DNA of 64,000 nucleotides from Catellatospora sichuanensis (GTDB taxonomy: Bacteria > Actinomycetota > Actinomycetes > Mycobacteriales > Micromonosporaceae): NCBI RefSeq assembly GCF_007483665.1, contig NZ_VIQO01000043.1, forward strand, positions 1 through 64,000, written 5' to 3'. The notes under the pieces are model-generated. The model made no database searches, was not told where the DNA came from, and was given only the letters and a program-made list of their open reading frames with translations. Positions 1-7,162 of this stretch are shown piece after piece. Within the stretch, counting starts at the first letter, position 1; every line of letters starts with the position of its first letter. Both the position numbers and the translations under genes were made by a program.

Positions 1-374
1 AGTGAACACCACCACGACACCATGAACACCAAGCCCTGCCCGCCTCCGGCGGACAGGGCTTCACCATGCCGCTACAAGCTCACCAGCAACGACGCCTACA
101 TGCTCACCGCGAACGCCGCGCAACACCCCTGTGCGACGCGTGTTCCGAACGAGGTTTCCCGCGCTGATGTAAGTGTCGTCTTGATATGAGATCTTGCGTG
201 TGATCTGTGTGCGATCCGGGTCGGCGCTGGCCAGGCAGGAATGGTGCTTTCTCCCAATAAGTCCTGACGCCTGGCCTGCACTAACCGCACGTTTGCTGCT
301 CAGCCTCAGTCGTATGGGTGCTGCCGGACGCCCTGGTCAGCGCCGTAAAGTCTGCTGGCGCAGGGAGGTCACCG
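1..374. other. Left-end intergenic stretch with one hairpin
   Basis: No convincing gene lies here. A near-perfect inverted repeat with 14-nt arms (31-44 and 48-61, loop TCC, one mismatch) resembles a GC-rich terminator for a gene left of the window. An open frame from an ATG at 22 to a stop at 186-188 would encode about 55 residues but has no ribosome site and crosses the hairpin, so it is not called. The first supported gene starts at 375. Confidence 0.4.
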
Positions 375-965
375 ATGATGAGTTGGCGCGACGAGCTTGA
401 GGCGCACGGCTGGGCAGTACTCGACCACATTGCCGCGCATGATGTCGCATCGAAGCTCGGCCAGGTCTCGCCGCCGATGCGACTTGAGCCCAAGGACACT
501 GACGATGCCCGGCCGTGGAGCCTGTCGGGCGTTTACGGACTCGGGGCATTCCCCTGGCACACCGACGGAGCGATCTCGTCGAACCCGCCGCGGTGGATGC
601 TCCTTCAGACGATCGAGCTGTCGGACCCGACGTGGACCGAGCTGCTTGCCCCGGTCCCCGACACACTGGCTGGCCTGCGGCGAACCACGCTACGGGCTGT
701 GGACCGAGCGGGCCGCGTAAGCTACCTCCCCGCCGTCGTACCTCTCGGCGACGGGAGGCTACGGCTGCGGTGGGATCCCCGCATCTGCACCCCTCGCACC
801 GGCCTCACCGTCGACGAGGTAGAAGGCCATGTGCCGACTGCTCGTGTTGAGTGGCAGCCTGGCCGGCTTCTCGTCGTCGACAACTTCCGGATCATGCACC
901 GCCGCCCCGCCGTTCACGGACAGACCAAGCGCTTGTTGGAGCGCACCTACGCATGGGATCGCTGA
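375..965 (+). CDS. Small Fe(II)/2-oxoglutarate-dependent oxygenase-like protein (TauD/clavaminate-synthase type)
   Basis: The 196-residue product shows the facial-triad pattern of the TauD/clavaminate synthase superfamily: an HTD motif (H62, D64) within FPWHTDGA and a distal H175 in DNFRIMHRR, with an Arg just after that could bind 2-oxoglutarate. It is shorter than typical TauD proteins (about 280 residues), so it looks like a minimal core. The ATG at 375 is chosen because AGGGAGG lies at 362-368. The stop overlaps the next start as TGATG, implying coupling to the HEPN-motif gene. Substrate is unknown; relatives hydroxylate small molecules or amino-acid side chains. The fold is inferred from motifs only. 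Confidence 0.65.
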   Translation: MMSWRDELEAHGWAVLDHIAAHDVASKLGQVSPPMRLEPKDTDDARPWSLSGVYGLGAFPWHTDGAISSNPPRWMLLQTIELSDPTWTELLAPVPDTLAGLRRTTLRAVDRAGRVSYLPAVVPLGDGRLRLRWDPRICTPRTGLTVDEVEGHVPTARVEWQPGRLLVVDNFRIMHRRPAVHGQTKRLLERTYAWDR

Positions 966-1936
966 TGTGGGATTACGACGAGTTTGTCGGTAAGGCACAG
1001 GTCTACTTTGAACGCGCCAGAGAACACCCGAAGGCCGAGAACGAGGTCATAGCGATCTGGCTGCTTCTGGGACTTGAGTTCCTGCTCCGCGCCCCGCTGG
1101 CGAAGATCCATCCCGCCCTGTTAGCCGAGCCGGACGCAGTCATGCACGCAGCCGGGTACCCCGGTTCGGAGGGTGCCGAACCGAAATCGATCCAGACTAA
1201 GACCGTCGTATCGCGCCTTACGAGAATCGTTAGCACGTTCACTCCGGAAAGAGAAAAGGATGTGGCGATCCTAACCAACCTGCGCAACAAGGAGCTACAC
1301 AGCAGTTCCGTTGCAGTGGGCGTGGATCTTTCTTTCTGGCTACCGCGGTTCATGCAAGTCGTCGACTCGCTCTGTACCCATCTCGGGATCAAGCCCGAAG
1401 ACCTTCTCGGCCGCGATCTGGTGGCCCATGGTCGCGCTCTCGTCAACGCAGAGAACCAGAAGGTCAAGGCGGAGGTCAAGAGAAGAATGGATGCCTGCGA
1501 GAACCTTTACGGCCAACTCAGGCCTGAAGAAATCAAGGCTCGACGCCGCAATATCCCGGATCCCTCTGGCATGCTCACGCCACTGTTCGATCTGGGTGAT
1601 CATCCAACTCACGAAGCGGGTTTGGCGTGGCACAAGATCCGGGAGGAGAGCGGCACCGAACCAGAGATCGACATCTGTCCAGCGTGCGGTGAAAAAGTGG
1701 CGATCCGTCTAACGCTGGTGAGGACCACAAGTGAGCGCATCGAGGAAGAGTCGATCTTCCGCGACGTTGTGTACGTGGCTTCAGAGATGTCCTGTGCCGT
1801 TTGCGGTCTCCGGCTCAACAACACTGCTGAGATCAGCGCGGCAGGGCTTCCGCAGCAGTACACCCGCGCGGAGGAGGAGACGCTGGAGGACAGGTACGCC
1901 GGCATGTATGACGGGCCGGACTACGGCAACGACTAA
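965..1936 (+). CDS. HEPN-motif protein with C-terminal zinc ribbon, coupled to the 2OG oxygenase
   Basis: The 323-residue protein has a helical N-terminal region (about 1-170) containing RNKELH at R107-H112, which fits the R-X4-H signature of HEPN ribonuclease and DUF4145-like domains. The C-terminal part has two CxxC knuckles (C238/C241 and C277/C280), typical of a zinc ribbon. The start at 965 is chosen because TGATG overlaps the oxygenase stop; a longer frame from 851 would overlap that gene heavily. HEPN proteins are common RNases in abortive-infection and toxin-antitoxin modules, and pairing with an oxygenase is unfamiliar to me. RNase activity is an inference from the motif. A 10-bp stem follows the gene. 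Confidence 0.6.
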   Translation: MWDYDEFVGKAQVYFERAREHPKAENEVIAIWLLLGLEFLLRAPLAKIHPALLAEPDAVMHAAGYPGSEGAEPKSIQTKTVVSRLTRIVSTFTPEREKDVAILTNLRNKELHSSSVAVGVDLSFWLPRFMQVVDSLCTHLGIKPEDLLGRDLVAHGRALVNAENQKVKAEVKRRMDACENLYGQLRPEEIKARRRNIPDPSGMLTPLFDLGDHPTHEAGLAWHKIREESGTEPEIDICPACGEKVAIRLTLVRTTSERIEEESIFRDVVYVASEMSCAVCGLRLNNTAEISAAGLPQQYTRAEEETLEDRYAGMYDGPDYGND

Positions 1937-2258
1937 CCGGGTGACCTGAGCGATCTGCGGAGACGGCGCGTGTGTCGATGTGATGCCCTCACCCGCACAC
2001 GCGCCGACTTGTTTCCATAGGAGCATCGGGGAGCTAGGCGCAACAGGGCCTTGCCGATCTCGCGACACACGCTTCTAGGATACGTACCGGTGCCGGGTTT
2101 CCGGCTGAGCCGGCAGTGAAGTGCAACAGCACCGGCCGAGGTCAACTAGTGCCGGACCCGTCCAGCTCCGAAAGGAATCATGGCCCCGACCATTCTTATG
2201 GTCGAAGCCATGTTTCTACCTGCACTAGCTTTCGCATATGCATTCGTAGGCGTTTCTA
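1937..2258. other. Intergenic region between convergent genes with a terminator-like hairpin
   Basis: About 320 bases separate the HEPN-motif gene from the convergent SecB-like gene. A 10-bp stem (1965-1974 with 1996-2005) with a 21-nt loop could end the upstream operon. No RNA gene or credible reading frame is seen in the rest; the short plus-strand frame from 2116 runs into the SecB-like gene on the other strand and is not called. Confidence 0.4.
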
Positions 2259-2783
2259 CTACCGTGAACGCAGCGTGCCAAGCCCTGCTGTAAATGTAGC
2301 TGTCATCGGCGAACTCTCGCCCTGTTGTAGCAGGCCCAAGGTAATCGAGCCCAATGCCAGTCGTGATGTAACTGACTGAAGTGCCTCACGTACGTAAGGG
2401 AAGACAACGAAGTAGCCGACCTGCTCAATGAACAGCTCAACCGTCTTAGTGGGGGTCCCGTCAGCATCGTCACAGACGAAGGATGCGACTAAGGAAACCT
2501 CAAGATTTGCTAGAGTCTCGTTGTCAGAGTCGAGCACTTGCGCGGTGAGGTCGTAACGGCAGTCAAAAGTTCCACCCGGCCTCAAACGCACTGTAGGGAC
2601 AACTCGCATATTGAGATTGCTGACGTCCCGCAAATCTTCTTCTAGAACTTCGCCGTTTATTCGTAAGAAGCGTACGCCAATGAGGTCTGTCTTGCGAACA
2701 AAATCCGCAAGCACCTCCTCGACGCCAGCTTCGTTCTCGCCCGTCGGTTCCTGGTCGAGCGTGTCAGCCGATCCGCTACCCAT
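2259..2783 (-). CDS. SecB-like chaperone of the toxin-antitoxin-chaperone type
   Basis: The 174-residue product has the C-terminal pattern of SecB-like chaperones, notably YFVVFPYVREALQSV then TSRLALGSITL (about residues 128-155). This closely resembles the matching part of Rv1957, the chaperone of a mycobacterial toxin-antitoxin-chaperone system. The middle (about 55-115) is rich in beta-strand pattern, as in the SecB fold. An actinobacterium has no classical SecB role, so an antitoxin- or HTH-client chaperone is more likely. The ATG overlaps the end of the upstream HTH gene by 8 bp, so the two are probably one operon. No toxin gene is directly adjacent. Family call is from motif memory, without alignment. 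Confidence 0.65.
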   Translation of the reverse strand: MGSGSADTLDQEPTGENEAGVEEVLADFVRKTDLIGVRFLRINGEVLEEDLRDVSNLNMRVVPTVRLRPGGTFDCRYDLTAQVLDSDNETLANLEVSLVASFVCDDADGTPTKTVELFIEQVGYFVVFPYVREALQSVTSRLALGSITLGLLQQGESSPMTATFTAGLGTLRSR

Positions 2784-3543
2784 TCGCTACTTCCCCGCGC
2801 TCAAACGTCGCGTGATTATCGATAAGTGCGCTTGCCGCGCGCGTTGCCTCGCCCAGCAACACTCGTAGTGGCAAGAGCACGTCGTGGTTACTGCGCGCTG
2901 GGCGGCCATGAATATCGCCAACGAGCTTCCATCTGACGTGCCGAGGTAGCGAATCGTTCAGCGGCACTCTTGCTGTCTCAGTCGATTGGCTGAAGCTGAC
3001 ATGGTTCTCGATCGGGCTGCCGAGAAGCTGCCATTCGGTATCGAGGTGTTCATGAATACGCTGCAGCGCTGCGTTCAGTGCGACAGTTTGGTGCCGGCTT
3101 AGGACTCGTTCCTCCTCCTCAAACTTGTAGTAGCTGTGCAGCCACTCGTAAACATCCGCCCAACGCCATATACGTCGAGATCGATCGCCAACTCCTGGAC
3201 TCCCGACGCTAGCCGGGAAGTGCCCAGGCCCTCGTGTGCCCTCTACCCAGGTTCGGACGGTTTCTCGCTTTACGCCGAACCGTTGGGCGATGTCAGACGT
3301 GTTGACTAGATCTTGATCGACCTCTCGAACTCGGGCACCAAGATGATTCTCGATGCGCCGTGCGGTCTCCACGGCCAGACCGATCGGATCTGTCACGTCT
3401 GAGTAGATGACAGCAAGTACCCGCCCACCGACTTCGGTCCAGACCAGGTCGCTGAGGTGCAGCCCGATCACGCCGATGGTCGTGTCGTCGCTAAGATCGA
3501 CGTCGATCACTTGTAACGGGATGCGGTACACGGCTCTCACCAC
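2776..3543 (-). CDS. HTH DNA-binding protein, partner of the SecB-like chaperone
   Basis: The 255-residue protein has an N-terminal alpha/beta segment (about 1-75) and an excisionase/MerR-like helix-turn-helix at about 80-130 (VNTSDIAQRFGVKRETVRTW, then IWRWADVYEWL). A mostly helical C-terminal part (about 135-255) could be an effector- or chaperone-binding region. The start is GTG at 3543, preceded by GAGGTG. Its upstream gap holds a perfect palindrome overlapping a plausible -35, which suggests autoregulation. It is the first gene of a two-gene unit with the SecB-like gene, as antitoxin and chaperone would be in TAC systems, but the DNA-binding role is the only part supported by sequence. 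Confidence 0.7.
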   Translation of the reverse strand: MVRAVYRIPLQVIDVDLSDDTTIGVIGLHLSDLVWTEVGGRVLAVIYSDVTDPIGLAVETARRIENHLGARVREVDQDLVNTSDIAQRFGVKRETVRTWVEGTRGPGHFPASVGSPGVGDRSRRIWRWADVYEWLHSYYKFEEEERVLSRHQTVALNAALQRIHEHLDTEWQLLGSPIENHVSFSQSTETARVPLNDSLPRHVRWKLVGDIHGRPARSNHDVLLPLRVLLGEATRAASALIDNHATFERGEVANG

Positions 3544-3560
3544 CTCGCATCTGAGGATTT

Positions 3561-3592
3561 AGCATAGAACGCGGTGTTGGCATCTGCCAACA
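3561..3592 (-). promoter_or_regulatory. Promoter and palindromic operator of the HTH/SecB-like operon
   Basis: On the minus strand TTGGCA (3590-3585) and TATGCT (3566-3561) are spaced by 18 nt and resemble -35 and -10 elements. The -35 lies inside a perfect 8-bp inverted repeat (3575-3592, TGTTGGCA-tc-TGCCAACA). Repressor binding there would block the promoter, so autoregulation by the downstream HTH protein is likely but inferred. Confidence 0.5.
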
Positions 3593-3611
3593 GGTTACTT
3601 TACGTGTTGAT

Positions 3612-4322
3612 TCATTGCTTGCCTTCGGTCAAACGACTACGAAGCGCGACCAGTCGCGCCACCAAACCGTCCAAGTGTGCTTTGAGCGTTCGGCGGGGGG
3701 CCGCCTGGCCTATCTTCCTGATCTCCGTTCGGGCAGACTGCACCGTGTCCTCGACCCGCGTGACGACATCGTCTGACGCCGGCGAAGTCAGATCGACGAC
3801 TTCGTCACCCAAAAGGGTTTGCGCGGCCTCGGCGGCCGACTTGGCGTCAAGCTCAAAGCCATCGGCTTCGGCAAAGAGGTGATTGATCTCGTCGGTGCAC
3901 TCGGAGAGGCACTCGATCAGCTCCTCTGCACGCGCGTAAGCTGCATCAGCGCGCCCAAACGATACGTCGCGGTCTATCAGTCTGTGTGCGGCTTCGGCTA
4001 AATTTTCGGCCTTGCCGAGAAGGAGCTCTGCTTCGACGATTGAGCTCCTTCGGTCGCCGTGTTGGCAATTGCGAATTTTCTTCGAAAGCTCGCGAGCGAC
4101 GCTCTCGCCACCGACACCAGACGAAAAAATGATCATTGAGCAGGGTCGATCTTGCTTTGCCGGGTGGGAGCACGAGACTTTTAACGCGCTATGCCCGCTG
4201 AAGGGCAGGCAAAACCATCCGGCACGGCGAGCCATCCTGAGGGCTTCCCTGAACCATGGCTTATCATGATCGGGCCAATCCTCTGTTGCCCCAAGCCAAG
4301 AATCTTCATTGCTGGGTGCCAC
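3612..4322 (-). CDS. Protein with HicA-like N-terminal domain and coiled-coil C-terminus
   Basis: The 236-residue product begins with about 75 residues resembling small actinobacterial HicA-like proteins: EALRMARRAGW, then SGHSALKVSC, HPAKQDRPCSM and a basic ELSKKIRNCQH end. The remainder (about 85-236) is rich in Ala, Glu and Asp heptad-like helices, so a coiled-coil extension is likely. HicA domains are dsRNA-binding-fold mRNA interferases with a key His; here SGHS would supply it, but activity is unproven. The start is GTG at 4322 with GAGGTGAC ahead of it. It follows the HTH gene at 4370-4843 by 47 bp on the same strand, which may be its regulator or antitoxin. Confidence 0.5.
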   Translation of the reverse strand: MAPSNEDSWLGATEDWPDHDKPWFREALRMARRAGWFCLPFSGHSALKVSCSHPAKQDRPCSMIIFSSGVGGESVARELSKKIRNCQHGDRRSSIVEAELLLGKAENLAEAAHRLIDRDVSFGRADAAYARAEELIECLSECTDEINHLFAEADGFELDAKSAAEAAQTLLGDEVVDLTSPASDDVVTRVEDTVQSARTEIRKIGQAAPRRTLKAHLDGLVARLVALRSRLTEGKQ

Positions 4323-4369
4323 GTGTCACCTCGCATGGAGCAGACAGCGAGAACGGGGAATCCATCGTC

Positions 4370-4843
4370 TCATGGGCCGATCGGAGCTACCTGCCGGCCC
4401 TTGAGTGGACCGGAAGTGGTGCAAATTGGACCGTACGCGGTACACCACGCTTCGATGGAGGTCCGGCTCCAGTACAGCCGGTTCAATATCAGAGTGGCTG
4501 AGGGGAAAGGAACGTTGGCGGGTTTGCCTCGAGAAAGCCAACCTGTCACCGTCTTGGGCTTAACGCCTGCAATTGCCGCTGCGCCGGCGACGTCCACCCA
4601 GCAGTCATCTGGGCCTAAGTCAGGTAGACCTAGCAGGCGCCCTGCTGGAATATCCGCGTTGTTCCGAGCGGCCTCCAGAAGGAACGCATACTGCGCATCG
4701 AGCGAGGTGACCTCGCGGTGTGATGTGGGCTTGTTTGGGCTGTTTTTCTGCCAGACCTGCACGCAGGCTTGCAGCAAGTGTCCGCGTTGAAGAGCCTTGC
4801 TCTCCTGCCATATTCGGGCGAGCGGCTCGTCGTTGCTGTCCAT
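4370..4843 (-). CDS. Small HTH protein upstream of the HicA-like gene
   Basis: The 157-residue protein carries an excisionase/MerR-like helix-turn-helix at about residues 80-135: WVDVAGAAAIAGVKPKTVTG followed by a beta-wing and LYWSRTSIEAW. The N-terminal 75 residues are helical and of unknown role. GGAG precedes the ATG at 4843 by a normal distance. A short palindrome (4900-4905/4908-4913, CAGTTT-tg-AAACTG) lies about 57 bp upstream and may be its operator. It is probably co-transcribed with the downstream HicA-like gene. It could equally be a control protein or a recombination directionality factor of the element. Confidence 0.6.
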   Translation of the reverse strand: MDSNDEPLARIWQESKALQRGHLLQACVQVWQKNSPNKPTSHREVTSLDAQYAFLLEAARNNADIPAGRLLGLPDLGPDDCWVDVAGAAAIAGVKPKTVTGWLSRGKPANVPFPSATLILNRLYWSRTSIEAWCTAYGPICTTSGPLKGRQVAPIGP

Positions 4844-4962
4844 AATGTCTCCAGTCTCTGACGTCGCGTACTCAACAGCGATTGCGGCACGCGGTTACGC
4901 AGTTTTGAAACTGTGACAGATATGCGACAGTCTAATTTGGAGCTAAATATTGACATCAGGTT

Positions 4963-5015
4963 TTTACATGAACTACTGCCGGGGAGTTCTGGCGCCCGGC
5001 AGTAGTTCATGTAAA
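4963..5015. repeat. 21-bp perfect inverted repeat (long hairpin)
   Basis: Arms 4963-4983 and 4995-5015 are perfectly complementary over 21 bp around an 11-nt loop; the arm begins TTTACATGAACTACTGCC. It lies between the stop of the RHH gene (5031) and the HTH gene start (4843), both on the minus strand. No T-run follows on either strand, so it is not a classic terminator. It could be an operator for the RHH protein, a nicking or transfer site of the element, or an RNA structure. Confidence 0.75.
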
Positions 5016-5030
5016 CCTAGCTACGTACGG

Positions 5031-5396
5031 TCAGACGATGTGAATTCGCTCGCGCTCCCCGTCTTTGTTGACCACTGTCAGGCTTCCCCCGCCTTGTTCT
5101 ACGAGCTCATTAATGAGACTGTAGACAAGGAGCGCCCTATTGATCACGTCCGTGCGGTTGTCGCCAGTCAGCTCTGTTGAGCGCTCAAGAGCTCCGTAGG
5201 CGCGTGGTGTGAGGTTGACGGTCACCCGTACAAGCTGATTCCCGCCCCCACCGCCTGCTGGTGGATCATCGTCGGGGTTCCGGCGATCCGCTGTTGCTGG
5301 CGGGGGGCTCTGTCTGGACGCGCCGCCCCTGCCCGGCTTCGCGTCGTTTGAGAGATCGTCTGTACCCGCGGGGCTTAGCACGCCTCCGGATCTCAT
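5031..5396 (-). CDS. Ribbon-helix-helix domain protein
   Basis: The 121-residue protein has a disordered Gly/Pro/Asp-rich N-terminus (about 1-52) and a C-terminal ribbon-helix-helix domain: a strand LVRVTVNLTP, helix YGALERSTELTG, the N-R-T-D turn and helix VINRALLVYSLINELV. A short tail with beta pattern follows. Such proteins are CopG/Arc-like DNA binders that are frequent on actinomycete mobile elements and act as plasmid or TA repressors. The ATG at 5396 follows a GGGGAGC ribosome site. A small frame ends 2 nt upstream and may be co-transcribed; the 21-bp hairpin lies just downstream. Confidence 0.7.
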   Translation of the reverse strand: MRSGGVLSPAGTDDLSNDAKPGRGGASRQSPPPATADRRNPDDDPPAGGGGGNQLVRVTVNLTPRAYGALERSTELTGDNRTDVINRALLVYSLINELVEQGGGSLTVVNKDGERERIHIV

Positions 5397-5398
5397 GT

Positions 5399-5608
5399 TC
5401 AGCTCCCCTCTGTGTCGCAGTCATGCGGAGCGTTGGTCTTACGTACTCGCGCGAGCCGTGCTTCCTGGAACTCATCGCTCGGTCCGACGACATAGTCGAC
5501 CCAGTCTCGCGTCATGACATTGCATGCATATTTAGAGTACGCCAGTTCCGCGTACGTGAACGATAGGCAGTTTTTTTTCTCACGTCGACCCCTTGTGGAC
5601 CGCGTCAC
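5399..5608 (-). CDS. Possible small protein upstream of the RHH gene
   Basis: An open frame of up to 69 residues ends 2 nt before the RHH start codon, the spacing expected in an operon. The product is charged (DEFQEARLARVRKTN near the C-terminus) and matches nothing I recognise. The start is uncertain: an internal Met at about residue 32 gives 38 residues. Weak call, based mainly on its position. Confidence 0.3.
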   Translation of the reverse strand: MTRSTRGRREKKNCLSFTYAELAYSKYACNVMTRDWVDYVVGPSDEFQEARLARVRKTNAPHDCDTEGS

Positions 5609-5915
5609 CCCAACCGATCGGTTGATTGACGCCCGCTATGTCCGTTTTGTTGTTTCTTCTTCCATACTACTGTTGCAACGACCGGTTAGTAACTCGGGGC
5701 ACGCTCGGTTGTGCGTCATGTATGAGATACCCGCTGATTACGTGTTGTGCTGCATGCGTACTTGTGATGAACCCAGTGTGACTGTTTCCCGGTCCGCTCC
5801 TGTACGCTGTCGGCGGGCTGATCACTCTCACCCGGACCACCTCCCGGAGCATCAGACCCACCATGTAGGTGCGGGCGCGCATGATGCGGTGTTCGCGTAG
5901 CAGAAGTGGATCTGC
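5609..5915. other. Intergenic region between divergent genes of the element
   Basis: About 307 bases with comparatively low GC between the small frame at 5608 and the membrane protein at 5916. It probably holds the promoters of both. No inverted repeat, RNA gene or convincing frame was found; a 128-residue plus-strand frame starting at 5514 and running across it has Cys/His-rich, shadow-like composition and no ribosome site. Confidence 0.4.
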
Positions 5916-6371
5916 ATGGCTAAGGCACGCCAAACTGGCCCGGTCGAGGTAGACCTAACGGCCAGCCCCCTCGAGGGCACCCCGAGCGCGCGGGGCAAGG
6001 GGCGCGGCATCACCGCGCAGTTCCGGGTCACCCTGTGGCCGCCGCGTGTCAGCCTCGGCATGAAGGACAGCGAATCGCACACCGCTGCCAGCTGGGGCTT
6101 CTTCGTCCGCACCCTCGCCGTGATCGCGACTATGGGTGCAGTCGGCTGGATCTGCAACTGGGCTCAAGCGGACGGCAACCTCGTCGCGATCTGCGCCCTG
6201 GGCTCTGGCATCTTGTCCGCAGCAGTTGCTTTTGGCTTCCTGCGGCCTCGCGGCCGCAAGGTCGACCTGGGCGAGAACCTGGACTCGTCGTACTACGAAC
6301 TCGGCATCAGCCAGGCTCCGCGGCGGGCCACGCAGAAGCGCAAGGCTAGCAAGACTAAGCGTCGTCGGTAG
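5916..6371 (+). CDS. Small membrane protein of the integrated element
   Basis: The 151-residue product has a hydrophilic N-terminus of about 60 residues, two predicted membrane segments (about 63-81, FVRTLAVIATMGAVGWICNW, and about 86-107, LVAICALGSGILSAAVAFGF) and a strongly basic tail ending in KRKASKTKRRR. The tail suggests binding to nucleic acid or phospholipid on the cytoplasmic side. It is the last gene before the tRNA remnant, a position often filled by element-specific genes. No family is recognised. The ribosome site is weak, so the start is not certain. Confidence 0.5.
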   Translation: MAKARQTGPVEVDLTASPLEGTPSARGKGRGITAQFRVTLWPPRVSLGMKDSESHTAASWGFFVRTLAVIATMGAVGWICNWAQADGNLVAICALGSGILSAAVAFGFLRPRGRKVDLGENLDSSYYELGISQAPRRATQKRKASKTKRRR

Positions 6372-6745
6372 CGGACTAGCTAGCTGGGTCAACAAGCGAG
6401 GAGCGGGTGTTTGTGCTTCCTGCCATGCGGCAACGAAGGACAAACACCCGCAGCACTTGCTGACAAAGGCTTGGCTCACTCTTTGCCGCATATCCTACCT
6501 GCCTCGACCGACTTGGCGGGTCTGCTGTGTACAGCAGCGATGTACAGCAACGCCAGTGACCGCAGTTGCCCTGCGTCAGCCGGGAGCGCGCGCCTGACCT
6601 CGTGGCCAACCGCCATCAACCTTCTCGCGGCTAATCGGAAGGTTAGGGGTTCAAGTCCCCTGGTCGGCTCCAACGACACAGCTCCCGCCGACGCCTGTCG
6701 CAAATCTTCAAGACCGCGCCGGCGACCGGAAATACGGTTTCGGGT
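6372..6745. other. Element/chromosome junction region without a gene
   Basis: About 370 bases without a supported gene. It contains the orphan tRNA 3' half at 6631-6672, which I take as the attachment-site scar. GAGCGGGTGTTTGTGCTTCC near 6401 and GGACAAACACCCGC near 6437 form an inverted repeat around GGGTGTTTGT, a possible recombinase arm site or terminator. Sequence to the right is chromosome-like. Confidence 0.45.
6631..6672 (+). other. tRNA 3'-half remnant, putative att site of an integrated element
   Basis: The 42-base segment reads as a tRNA from the anticodon loop to CCA: TAA of the loop, TCGGA, AGGTT variable loop, a perfect T-arm (AGGGG-TTCAAGT-CCCCT, 6645-6661), acceptor strand GGTCGGC (6662-6668), discriminator T and CCA. 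No matching GCCGACC acceptor 5' strand, D-arm or pairing anticodon stem exists upstream, so there is no whole tRNA. The pattern fits the displaced 3' end left when an integrase recombines into a tRNA gene; the intact tRNA should lie at the far left end. U36 suggests an ANN-decoding tRNA, identity unknown. Confidence 0.7.
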
Positions 6746-7162
6746 ATGACGGATCCGAACAGCTCAGCTCCGACCGCCGCACGGACGCTCATCGCAGAGT
6801 TCGAGGTCACCGGCTGGGACCCGAGTGTCTACGACGAACCCGGCGACGGCCCGGCCCTCGCGCGGGTCACCGTCCGCAAGAACTTCCGCGGGGTGGTCGA
6901 CGGCGCCAGCGTCGCCGAAGTGCTCACCGCAGCCGGCCCGGACGGCCGGGGCTACGTCGCCTCCGAGCGCTTCTCCGGAACCATCGAGGGCCGGGCGGGC
7001 ACGGTGGTCTTCCAGCACTGGGGGCTCGACGACGGCGCGGCTGCCCACACCTTCGGGCACATCGTGCCCGGCTCGGGGACCGGACAGCTCGCCGGGCTCA
7101 CCGGAGAGGTCACTCTGGAGCACGACGAGTCCGGCGCTCGCGTGACCCTCGTGCTGCACTGA
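6746..7162 (+). CDS. DUF3224 domain protein
   Basis: The 138-residue soluble protein matches the DUF3224 pattern: an FEVTGWDPSVYDEPG opening, VRKNFRGVVDG, a SERFSGTIEGRAGTVVFQH core and PGSGTGQLAGLTGEVTLEHD near the end. DUF3224 proteins are predicted beta-barrels related to allene oxide cyclase; their role is unknown. It is a monocistronic gene to the right of the tRNA remnant, so it probably belongs to the chromosome backbone. No clear ribosome site precedes the ATG. Confidence 0.8.
   Translation: MTDPNSSAPTAARTLIAEFEVTGWDPSVYDEPGDGPALARVTVRKNFRGVVDGASVAEVLTAAGPDGRGYVASERFSGTIEGRAGTVVFQHWGLDDGAAAHTFGHIVPGSGTGQLAGLTGEVTLEHDESGARVTLVLH

Noticed and set aside
2116..2379. 87-residue plus-strand frame overlapping the SecB-like gene
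   Set aside because: No ribosome site, and the minus-strand gene there has family motifs.
6597..6672. A complete tRNA gene ending at 6672
   Set aside because: No acceptor 5' strand, D-arm or pairing anticodon stem is found upstream; only the 3' half is present.
6476..6703. Minus-strand frame containing EPTRGLEPLTFRL
   Set aside because: This peptide is the familiar false translation of the antisense of a tRNA 3' half; it confirms the tRNA remnant rather than a gene.
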